From Acanthaster planci (taxonomy: Eukaryota > Echinodermata > Asteroidea > Valvatida > Acanthasteridae): a stretch of 64,000 nucleotides of DNA. A model generated the notes under the pieces. It saw only the letters and a list, made by a program, of their open reading frames with translations, did not search any database and was not told the origin of the DNA. Position 1 is the stretch's first letter. Each line of letters begins with the position of its first letter. Shown here one piece after another: positions 25,501 to 35,786 of the stretch. The stretch spans positions 1,528,142 through 1,592,141 of the forward strand of contig NW_019091372.1 of assembly GCF_001949145.1 (NCBI RefSeq), read 5' to 3'. The translations under genes were made by a program, and so were the position numbers.

Positions 25501-28500
25501 ACCTGGAGGTGCGTTTTATTGTGCCTCAGTTTGCCTCTTTGGACACTCTTTTCAGACATATTTCTCAAAGTATAATTCAAAGGGCTATATTTTAAAATTT
25601 CCAATACTAAAAATGTAAACATAAAATATATGAGTACATGTAATAGTGACAATATGGGATATTGACTGCTTGAGAAAAAGACAAGTGCCAATTTGCGTCA
25701 TTGAAGTTGGGAAGTAAAGTTTCACATCTATTCTAGTTGGTGTGTGTTTAATTTCATGAGTTTGTTATTTAAATGAATTTTTTTTAAATTAAAGGTTTTC
25801 TTGCATGTTTCGACGGCGTACGCGAACTGTGACAGAAAGCAGATCGAGGAAGTGGTGTACCCGCCGCCCATGGACCCGTACAAGCTCATGAACGCCACAG
25901 AGTGAGTAACTTGAGTACTTTCCTACCCTTATCAGAAGTCGAGTGGTAGAGGTGTCTGTACCAGCAAGCAGCTGGTTGTTGGGTTCGAATCCCACGTAAG
26001 CAAACATTGACAGTTTTTCTCACAAAGTTACATGTAAAATAGCACAAAGTCAATAATTTTAAAGAAGTGAAAGGCAAAAGCCCCACCTAGAATGCACATT
26101 CTTGTTCCGTCATTGCAAGGACCACACATAACTATTGATGGATGGTTTTTGCCGGGACCTAAACATTGTGTTGGGTACACCAAATTCCCCACAGTCTGAT
26201 CGAAATTTTCCTGGCATAAGAAATATTAACCTTGGTGCAGTGCTGGTCCATACTTTCTCAACACTGGGATAGTTGATTGATTGACTCTGGGATGTGATGA
26301 TTGTAAATTGAAATTCTGCACTTTTGCCCCCACAAGATGGATGTCGGAGGACATGCTGGCCACCATCACTCCCAAGATCCTCGGCAACCGGCCCAACACC
26401 TACACGTTCACCAAGGCCCTGGGGGAGTACGTGCTTCTACAGGAGGGGGGCGGGCTACCGATCTGCATCGTCCGACCGTCCATTGTCGGCGCGGCTTGGA
26501 AGGAGCCCATGCCGGTACGCCGATTTTTATTGAATCTCCTGGGAGGGCCTTTGTTTAATCTGGACTTCCACTCTGACTTCGGCTTTGTCTCAGCCACAGC
26601 CTGTTAATCCATGCAGAAATTTAGAAATGACCTTTGACCTGTGACTTAACCTCATAACTGTTTCCATGTTTTTCATGCACTTTTATAAACAGGGCTGGAT
26701 TGACAATTTCAACGGGCCAAGTGGACTCTTCATTGCCGTAAGTATGACCCCTTAAAAACAATTTACAGAAATGATATTTGATTATTTATAATTGTCTATG
26801 CGTTAATTAGAGCATGTGATCACGTGACTTGATGCGTCATTTCAGTTGGTTCCTGCACAATAGAGGATTTTGGAGACTTCAAGAAGGTTTCAAGCAAAAG
26901 ACGCCAACAGCGTTTGAGAAAACAGGTGGACGGTACAGCAGATATTATTAAGGATTTATTTTTTGTCTTCTCTTTAGACTGGCATGGGTCTGCTGCGCTC
27001 CATGCTCGCCGACTCTGAAGCTGTCGCTGATATCTCGCCGGTGGATTACGTGGTCAACACCCTGATTGCTGCCTCCTGGCATACGGGACTCCACAGGTGG
27101 GGGATCATCTCAGAGAGTCAACAAGTCCCATTTCTTTGCAGAGCACTTGATTTTGAACAAGCCGTGTCACCAGCATTCCCCAGCTTGAAGGGTCCAAGTT
27201 CAATATCACGGTAGCTCAAAGTACATAAGTACCAGCCAAAAGCTATAAACACGGCATGATACTTTGACCAGAAACCTGTTTTTGATAAGCAGATTTTCCA
27301 GGCTAAGCTGGATTCGGGTGAAATGTCACGTTCCTGATGAAAGGTCGACCTCCTTTAAACAGCACTTGTGACACTGGCTTGGAGTTGATGGAAACTAATA
27401 CCTTTTGGCAGCCGTTATAAAATTCTCTTCCTTTTCTCTACTTCAGACCAGCCACAACGCCCATCTACAACTGCGTCACCAGCTCAACCAACCCCTCAAA
27501 ATGGCAAGTCATCGGTGAGTCAGCAGAGAAAAATGCAGTAGGGATGGAAAGCTGTGTTGTCAGAGCATGAGCATAGTACTCCAGAAGTCTGGGGTTCGAA
27601 TCCTCCAAAGTTGGGAGATTTCTAACATAGAGCTGAGCAGCTGTGTTAGCAGAGCACAAATATAATACTCACGAGGTCATGGGTTCGAATCCCCTCGAGG
27701 TGTGATACTGGTGAGATAGCCTCTTGTTAGAGCACTTGGGCAATAATCAGGTGGTTACAGGCTCGAACCCTCTCTCGTTTGGAGACTGGTAACACAGGGC
27801 TTAGATAACTGTTGGCAGATCACTGGAACAGTATTCTGGAGGCTGTAGGTTCAAATTCGACCTCTGCCAGTAATTTTTCTTGGGAGTTGTTGGCCAAGTC
27901 ATATTGTCTTTGATCTGTTAAAATGGTATCTGAGAAGTCATATACTTGTATTCAAAGCTAACCTTAATTTTTATTTCTCTTGCAGGCAACATCACACATT
28001 ACTTCACAAAAACACCCCTTGAGATGGTGTTCAGAAGACCAAATGCTGCATTCACATCAAACCCGTAAGGACTGTTCCATTCTTACCTTAGGGATAGAAA
28101 TACAGAAATTCACTAATGTGATGATCTTTGACTCAGCTTCTGATGAAGTATTCAAATGTGACACTAATTTAAATGCACACACACATGTGCATTTCTAAAC
28201 AAGTTGTTAATGTGATGTGCCTACATTTTCATCAGATAATTTATTGAGTCACTCAGGAAGGGCATGTGACCAATTTTCAACTGAATGTGCACAACCTTAT
28301 GTCTTCCCAAGAGGAGAATATATTTGAGTGTTGGAGTTGAGTGTCCCTTTGCAACAGCAACATTATGCAAATTCAACTTGCTGAAGGTGTGGCTAGATAT
28401 GCCACCAAGCCCCACCCACTCTTTGCATATTAACTGTCATTGTAAATTCCACCCAATCACTGTCTGTTATTTCAGTATCATGCACACCTACTGGAACATG

Positions 28501-30128
28501 ATTGGCTCAATGGTTCCTGCTTTCTTCATGGATTTGGCACTGCAAGTGAGAGGACAGAAACCAAGGTATAGCCCAGTCTAGCCAAAGTCAAATTTCCAGA
28601 CCAAAATTTCAGCTGTAAGCATCTCAGGTTCTCCAAAATGTCACATCCGTTTTTTTCAGGACTTCAGGGCCAAGTTGTGACTACTTTACAAGTGAATGTG
28701 CTGTTTGTGTTCCCCATGCATTGTTGTGTACTGGAAGGTTTAAATAAGAGAACTTCTTGAGGAAGAAACGGCCAAGTCCCGTCAGCAATCAGTTGTTAAT
28801 CACTGGACGACTTTGCCCGGTAATCTGTACACATAAGACCCCCCCAGAGTACCAGCACAAATGACCTGTAGTTGACTAAATTGTAGCTTTCCGAGTTTGG
28901 CCGGTGTCTGAAAGGAGCACCGACAGTTGATATTGACACAAATTATTTTGCAGGATGGTGAAGATGTGTGACAGAATCTACAAGTCGACAAAGACACTGA
29001 AGTATTTCACCACTCACCACTGGGAGTGGAGTAACCACAACCTGGAGGCTATGCAGGCTCTCATGTCCGAAGACGACAAGAAGGTGAACCCCTGTCTCCC
29101 CCCCTTCCCCCGGAACCGATTCAAATCACGAACCAAAATCTTCTGTCAGTGTTCCAACCTCACTCCCAAGGCTCAGTAGTAGAGCTAGGTTTCGGTGCAG
29201 CCTTTTGCTGAAATATGCAACCCTGAGTACAAGGTTTGAAGGGCAGCACACACTCTATCTTTGTTCGTATTTATTTGTCTCTCGAGCAGAGCTTTTACAT
29301 AGATGTGCGCCCTCTTGACTGGGAGGCTTACATTGAGACGTATTGCATCGGCACCAAGCGCTACGTGCTGAATGAAGACCTCAACTCGTTGCACATTGCC
29401 AGGAGAAACATCAGAACGTAAGCTTGAGACGTTTTTTTGTTTTAGAAAGTTGGTAGAAGATTTGTATGTGTGCATTGAATGGGATCCATTCTTTCAACCT
29501 TGACCCCAACTGGGTTCTCTCCAGGCAGCGAAATGCGACAGAATGCAACACAGGTGAAACAAGATCCCTGCTGAGTGCAAGAAATTGCAACAATGGATTT
29601 CGTGGCGCCGTAGGGTGCAGAGGATAAGAAGTAGCCCTGGCCCTATCAAGTTAGGGAACGTTTCATAATTACAGAAGGTGGTATTTACTGCGGTACCGCT
29701 GTATTTTTGCGGTACCAGCATTAAGCCCTTTCGGGTAACAAGTGCGGTGCCGCTAAAAAAAACAGCGGTGCCGCAGTAAATACCGCCTTCAACAATTATG
29801 AAACGCTCCCTTACACAGTGCGCGCTCATGTTGACAGCTAAAAGCAATAGTATTCAACAACTTTTGGACTATCGCTGCAACCCGTTGTATTATAATTAAT
29901 CAAATTGATCCGTCAAGAGGACCGACTTTTCTTTTCGTTGTAACGTCATCCTGTTTCTGTTTGTGCAGTCTGCGAAACATTCGGTGGATGTTCAACACCG
30001 TCTTGCTCGTCCTCCTGTGGCGGGTCCTCATCGCTCGCTCCCAGATCGCTCGCAACCTCTGGTACTTTGTCACCAATCTCTTCTTCAAGTTCCTGCGGTA
30101 CTGCCGTGCCACAAGCTCCACCCACTAG
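22523..30128 (+). CDS. FAR1: Fatty acyl-CoA reductase (FAR1/FAR2 type)
   Basis: NADPH-dependent reduction of long-chain acyl-CoA to fatty alcohol for ether-lipid (plasmalogen) and wax synthesis; the vertebrate enzymes are tail-anchored in peroxisomes. Exons: 22523-22603, 22775-22981, 23564-23739, 25436-25508, 25795-25901, 26337-26514, 26693-26737, 26978-27096, 27447-27514, 27986-28064, 28476-28565, 28954-29083, 29290-29417, 29969-30128. All phases agree, giving 546 aa (human FAR1 515). Visible: Rossmann motif TGATGFIG (49-56), HVSTAYANC (183-191), the catalytic YTFTK (Tyr237, Lys241) and [12 protein letters not shown]. The C-terminal sterile-like domain has [14 protein letters not shown], followed by hydrophobic C-terminal segments ([27 protein letters not shown]). 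The first ATG of exon 1 is used; it adds an acidic ~27-aa leader. Vertebrates have two paralogues; only one copy is seen here, so FAR1 versus FAR2 is not meaningful. Convergent with KIF18A. Confidence 0.95.
24081..24306. repeat. MITE copy 1 in FAR intron 3
   Basis: Begins TCCAGAAATTAGGGGTCCAA and ends with its near-complement TTGGACCCCTAATTTCTGGA. Subterminal inverted blocks (GTCCCTGTCACATCTGAC against GTCAGACGTAACAGGGAC) extend the arms. It aligns along its whole length with 24992-25212 in the same intron. Confidence 0.75.
24992..25212. repeat. MITE copy 2 in FAR intron 3
   Basis: Second member of the same family, 0.7 kb downstream of copy 1 and in the same orientation. It shares CTGTCACATCTGACAT and ATTACCTGCCAAACAAATAG. 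Its right terminal repeat is more decayed (GGACCCGGAATTC), so it is probably the older copy. Confidence 0.75.
25930..26000 (+). repeat. tRNA-derived repeat in FAR intron 5
   Basis: Contains a box A-like GTCGAGTGGTAGAGG and a perfect box B GGGTTCGAATCCC at tRNA-like spacing, without a convincing acceptor or anticodon stem. It resembles the units clustered at 27.55-27.87 kb and is most likely a tRNA-derived SINE relic. Confidence 0.55.
27545..27875 (+). repeat. Cluster of four tRNA-like units in FAR intron 9
   Basis: Four successive segments each end in a box B-like sequence, starting near 27593, 27682, 27760 and 27848: GGTTCGAATCC, GGTTCGAATCC, GGCTCGAACCC and GGTTCAAATTC. Spacing is 89, 78 and about 88 bases. 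Each is preceded by a box A-like stretch such as GTTAGAGCAC or TTAGCAGAGCAC. Units are diverged from each other, so this is an old tandem array of tRNA-like or SINE-like units, in the same orientation as the host gene. Confidence 0.65.
29654..29810. mobile_element. PIF/Harbinger-like MITE in FAR intron 13
   Basis: A 157-base foldback beginning GGGAACGTTTCATAATT and ending AATTATGAAACGCTCCC. The arms match imperfectly over about 70 bases, including GGTATTTACTGCGGTACCGC. It is flanked on both sides by TTA (29651-29653 and 29811-29813), the 3-bp TWA target-site duplication typical of PIF/Harbinger elements. There is no coding capacity. Confidence 0.75.
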
Positions 30129-32157
30129 AAGAGAAGCCCCTCCTGTGATGATGTTAGCCCTACCCATTCTGTCAGTGGATGTTGCTACAAGGAAGGTAGC
30201 CCCTCCCGTTTTGACATGGGCTCCTCCTGTGAGGAAAGGTAGCTCCTCCCATTTCCACTGTAGCTTCTCCCATAAGGAAGGTAGTGGCCTGTCTCAATTT
30301 CAAGAAAGCTCCACCCTCCTTTATGGGAAGTGGTTCCTCAAGAGACATGAAAAGGGAGTTACCAGTGATATTTAAAATGGTCTCAAGAAAAGCGCTGAAA
30401 TTTTTCATTCGAAAAGAAACCTAAATTGCTTTGTTGTTTGCACCATTGCAACTGAAAGTGTATGTGCAGCCCAACCCACTGAGAAATTAAGCCCCACCTC
30501 TTCACAAATTTCCATTTCTGGAAATAAGCTCCGCCCCTATTGAGTTGTCATCAGCATCAATTTTTTATTCAGACATTTCCAGTGTACGGCACAAAAAAGT
30601 CCTCCATGATGAATGACACCCACCCACCTAGTCACATTGCCACATCCCTTTTTAAGGGAACCATTTTTAGCCTAAAGTTAGCCCCACTTATTAAATGTTA
30701 AGGGTGGAGAAAATATTTGAGAAATAGTTTTTTGTAATGCAAAAGAGTTGTAAAAAATTTCAGCCACATGCTTATGTTAAATTTACAATTATTTTCTATT
30801 TGAAATACATGAACAACTAATTACAAAGGACAACTGACTTTGATACTGGACAACTGATTTTAATGTAGGACAACTGATTTTGATCTTGGATGACTGATTT
30901 TGCTGGTTTACCTGTGGAGCTCATTTGTACAAGCACTCGTATTGGATTGCTTTCTTGTATATATATATATTTGTGAGAGAAATTGTGCGGTCTTCAGAGG
31001 GACCAAATTGAGTGTGAAGTTAACCCCTTCGCTAAGGAGGACTGCTACTACCGCACCGGTGAGTGAGGATTAGTGCATACCACACATAAAGTCTATTCAC
31101 CATGCAGCTGCTGGTTCAATGGGGCCTGCTGCTGGACAAAGCCCTGCATTCATGCCAAGGCCCAGCAGTTGTGGTCAAAATATTCTGCCGTGAAGGGGTT
31201 AAAGCAGTTAACTCTATAAAAAAATTCTTTGGTGGATGGGTCTCTGCGTCGTGCCACATACTTTTGAATGCGTACGTGTGGGAAATTTCATTACGTGTAC
31301 TGTGTATATTTTCATGTGCTACAAGATGGAGCTTTTATACAAGTAAGATCAGATTTGGCGATTGGCTGTGTTGTTCTTTGTTTGAAACTCAAGGTATATG
31401 TACATGCACTCGGAATTTTCTGCTAGGAATCCTACCTGTTCCATTGTTGGAAAATGTCTGCTCACTGCAAGCCAAGCATCTTCACTAAAGATCAGAAAAC
31501 AATTGGTTTATGGTTTGCTTTTGTTGTGAGTTTTATCCAGGAATGTCGGCTTTTGTGCAAGCATAGGGTGTGTAACTGACACTGTGAAGGACTCTGGTTA
31601 CTTGACAAGGGCAGAGTGTCATGGTTTAGCACAGAGGTGTTTGTAAGAGAGTCGCGACATGAATGTCTGAACTGTTGGAACCAAAATGGTGGATTATGCG
31701 TCAGTCCACTTGGACAGTTAGCAGACAGTAGGTGCATGCTGTACTGCACACAAAATGAACAGCCATTTTGGTTCCAAAGTCTGAAGTTGGTGCTACTTTC
31801 TTTGTAAGCAGCTTTGGATTTAGCAGAGCCGGCAGATTGGGCCCTGATGTTCGTGATTGAGAATATTGGCCTGTTTGTGGATGCGAACAGAATCAGGGAC
31901 TTATTGAGATGCCTGACATTGTCAAGCATACCAGTTGTTTCTGTTTGCCTCATTTCGATGCAACCAATAGAAAGGAATTGATACATTTTGCCGACACCCG
32001 GCAATTTGACAAGTTTGCATTGTAAGGGCCGATTCCAACACATTCTATTTTCAGACACACTGCAATGTGTGCCTGGTGCCTGAATGGTAAAAGAGATTAT
32101 TGGAGTTTGAAAAGAAAAACCACCCTTTGCACTTAAGTGCCCATGGACAGCTTGCCG
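30129..32157. other. FAR 3' flank; no further gene
   Basis: Begins with the FAR 3' UTR. From 30129 to about 30560 it is rich in short degenerate repeats of the form AGCYCCWCCC at irregular spacing. There is no canonical AATAAA close to the stop; an ATTAAA occurs near 30689. Beyond about 30.9 kb only short frames are visible. Confidence 0.5.
30828..30907 (+). repeat. 20-bp minisatellite, four units
   Basis: Four consecutive copies of GGACAACTGATTTTGATNTT-like units, starting at 30828, 30848, 30868 and 30888, each with a few substitutions. Confidence 0.85.
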
Positions 32158-32817
32158 NNNNNNNNNNNNNNNNNNNNNNNNNNNNNNNNNNNNNNNNNNN
32201 NNNNNNNNNNNNNNNNNNNNNNNNNNNNNNNNNNNNNNNNNNNNNNNNNNNNNNNNNNNNNNNNNNNNNNNNNNNNNNNNNNNNNNNNNNNNNNNNNNNN
32301 NNNNNNNNNNNNNNNNNNNNNNNNNNNNNNNNNNNNNNNNNNNNNNNNNNNNNNNNNNNNNNNNNNNNNNNNNNNNNNNNNNNNNNNNNNNNNNNNNNNN
32401 NNNNNNNNNNNNNNNNNNNNNNNNNNNNNNNNNNNNNNNNNNNNNNNNNNNNNNNNNNNNNNNNNNNNNNNNNNNNNNNNNNNNNNNNNNNNNNNNNNNN
32501 NNNNNNNNNNNNNNNNNNNNNNNNNNNNNNNNNNNNNNNNNNNNNNNNNNNNNNNNNNNNNNNNNNNNNNNNNNNNNNNNNNNNNNNNNNNNNNNNNNNN
32601 NNNNNNNNNNNNNNNNNNNNNNNNNNNNNNNNNNNNNNNNNNNNNNNNNNNNNNNNNNNNNNNNNNNNNNNNNNNNNNNNNNNNNNNNNNNNNNNNNNNN
32701 NNNNNNNNNNNNNNNNNNNNNNNNNNNNNNNNNNNNNNNNNNNNNNNNNNNNNNNNNNNNNNNNNNNNNNNNNNNNNNNNNNNNNNNNNNNNNNNNNNNN
32801 NNNNNNNNNNNNNNNNN
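32158..32817. other. Assembly gap (660 N)
   Basis: A run of N between the FAR and KIF18A 3' ends. Any feature inside is invisible. Frames that appear to run through it are artefacts. Confidence 0.99.
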
Positions 32818-35786
32818 ATCAGCAGGCAGCATCCTTGCTGGAACGTCTCTCCAAAAGCCCAAGGGTAACTGGATACCTGCGAGGGTAGACTTGATGATGG
32901 TATTTGCAGTTGTTTTTTTTTTTTGGGGGGGGGTTGTATGTTACAGGCGATGCACTGCCTTTGTATCGCGATAATTTCGGTGTACCCAATGACCAGGATA
33001 TTCAGTCTCTAGCCAATGGAGATTCTATCACTCCAAGAAAATATTAATAGTCAGATATATTATGATAATAAAATTGTATTATGACTATTAAAATATTTCT
33101 GTATACTTATGTATTGCCTTAATAGATGTACATGTGTTGCCCTTGAAGAAAAAAACTTATACTCTTTATCTAAAAATACAGATTATTTAATCGTGTCTGA
33201 CTTTTGTATTTAGCCCTAAATTGAAGATCTTTGTACGAAATACATGTATTGTTTTATAAAGCCAGTAAAAATCTGATGAAATCAAGAGAATTGAAGGAGT
33301 CCCAGAGCGACATTAAACATTTATATAATTTAGTTAACGTAAGTTTGTCATATTAATTTTGATACTTTGATGAGGAATTTCGATTTAGGAGTAACATTTT
33401 CATTCTAAGATGTCCGTTCCTGTTTCTTGGACGTGGCGTTGGTATTTATTGGTTTCTTTGTTCCCAGTACTTCAATTGTCAATATGCAGCTTTTGTGAGT
33501 TTTAGCAGCTTTTTTTGTGGCCAATAACCGCCTCGGATCTTTTCGTTTTCTTTGCCTGTGCTGATACCAGCTGAGTCTTTGCAGTTGATTTGTCATCTAG
33601 CATTCCCTAGATTTTTTCTTTTCCATTATGAAAATGCCCTGAATAAAACACATGTATTGGACGTATTCAGGAGAACGCACAGAAGACTGATGATTTTACT
33701 TCTTGGGTGAGTTTGTTTGCGGTAAAACAAACAATAAATCTTTTTCATGTCAACTGTTGTATACCTTGAGAAGTTCAAGGTAAGATGCCGAGTGCACCAA
33801 AACTTGTTCTCACCTGGTGTTTAACTTTAAAGGGCAGTACAGACAAAATTCCCTGTGGTTTGACATTTTTTTGTGTTCAAAAGAATTGAGCAGTGAGAAG
33901 CCTATGAGGATTCTGTACAAGTTTATTAAGGATAGGGCAAAAACTGCCAAAGTTTCTTTATCTTTCTGGAAATTTAATGGCAGATATACACAGAAGCAAG
34001 TCCGTTGTTTTCTCACTTGAAATTAATTTTTTTACATGTTTGTGCCAGCAGTGTGCAAATGGATTAACAATTTCAGTCAAATTTGATTACTCAGGCCAAA
34101 AAGAAAAGCAATTTACGGTTTAACTTGAAGAGAACTAATTTTTCAACCAGATCCAATAATCCTTCCTTTTGACAATCACCTTTACTCCACATCAAACAAA
34201 CCAACCCTCTTCCCTTAAAAAAAAAGAAAAATTTACATTTCCACGATATACCCAATATCAACAAAGAAAATTCAGAACACTGGTTGCTTACATGGCACAT
34301 GAGAATGAAACTTGACGTATTACGTAGCTCATCTGTGTCTACACGTATACACAATTTAAAGATGTTATCATTTTACATTCTGTACATAATTATGAGACAG
34401 ATATTCGGCTTGCAGCCACTTTGGGCTTCTCACTAGCATGGATCATAAAACTTCAGCAATTTGTAGCTTGTACTTGGCTAATTTTTTAAACAAGCAAACA
34501 GCTGAAAAGCAGTTCTGTAAGCTGCAGAGCCTGAGGTGTGGCAACTACCGCTTGTCTCAGGAAGCTGACCAACATCACTTGTTTTCAAGGGTTGATGATC
34601 TTTCTGTGCAGGTTGCTGACGGATCTACTCTTGCTGAAAGTCCTACAGAGACGACCCGAAACAAAGAAAAAGAGGTGAAATGACTTTCAGAGTTAAATTA
34701 CGGCTGAAAGGAGCCATTTACACAAAAAAACCTCAGTGATACACTGAGAGAAGAAGTTGCCGTCATTGTGGTGGCATCTTGCTCAGGCAAGCTCATTTAT
34801 TGTTTGACTTGAAGTGTGTGTACATTTTGGCAAGTCGTAACACCTTATTCGCTCAGAGCCGGAACAAAAGATGGTGCGTTTTTAAACAAAATTGACAGTC
34901 CCTTGGTACGCATTCACCGCGTAGCCAAGCAGGTTTAAGGCGCGTGGAGCACGCTGAGTACACGCAACGCATTTGGGTCTGGAAAGTGTGGTCTGCGCGT
35001 GCACCCTGAACGCTGAACCAGGTCTTTCTTTCGCCAGTGAGGGCGCACTTCAGCTCAGGGCAGATTGGTTGGAAAGGAATTTAAGGGTTGGTAACTCACG
35101 GTATTCTCACAGCCGGTTTGATCATGCTCTCTGTCCTGTGGAGACGCACCGGTCCTCTGAAGCTCAGTGGGGGCTGGTTTTCTTGCGTTGAGTTAAGCCT
35201 TTCCCTGTCAAAGTCAACAGAATAACTTTTACTGAATCTTCACAATGCACAGATAAAGCGGATGTGCGACCGAGACTTCAACAAAACACATTTTGTAACA
35301 CCGGTTTCTCAAATTTTTCCAGGCCCCAAAATTGGCTGGACTAAAGGTACGCACCAAATTCAGAAAAAATCCAAAACAGCTCGAGAGCAGGTGAAGTTTC
35401 TGGTACAAAATTCTATGCCCCACCAAAAATAAAAAAGGTAAAAGGACTTGTCCCCCGACTCCAAACAGGTAGGGACTACAAGCTCACCCCTTGGTATGGT
35501 TCCTGCGCTTGTTTGCTGCTGACGCTGTCAGTGACATGTATGCTGGTGTGGGTTTTCGCAAACCAAGAGCTGAAAACAAAAAAAAACCTTGATAAAGTAG
35601 GCATTGGTACCGGCCAAAAATCTAAGTCGTTGCAGACATATCCCTCCGCTGCATGGATACCATTCTATTTTTAGATTGATTTGCATATGCAGCTGGCTAC
35701 CCTTTGGCAATTGACTTTAACAGTAAGTAGACGAGCGCCCTCTGTTGGTCCAATATGTGAACAATCGAGCAAAATCATAATACATG
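32818..35786. other. Intergenic, 3' flank of KIF18A
   Basis: No gene recognised. A minus-strand AATAAA near 34797 could serve KIF18A about 1 kb past its stop. An AT-rich imperfect inverted repeat lies at about 33040-33097 (arms AATATTAATAGTCA/TGACTATTAAAATATT). Confidence 0.5.

Noticed and set aside
31492-32888. Long open frames of 243-456 codons on both strands
   Set aside because: They run through the 660-base N gap and exist only because N codons contain no stops.
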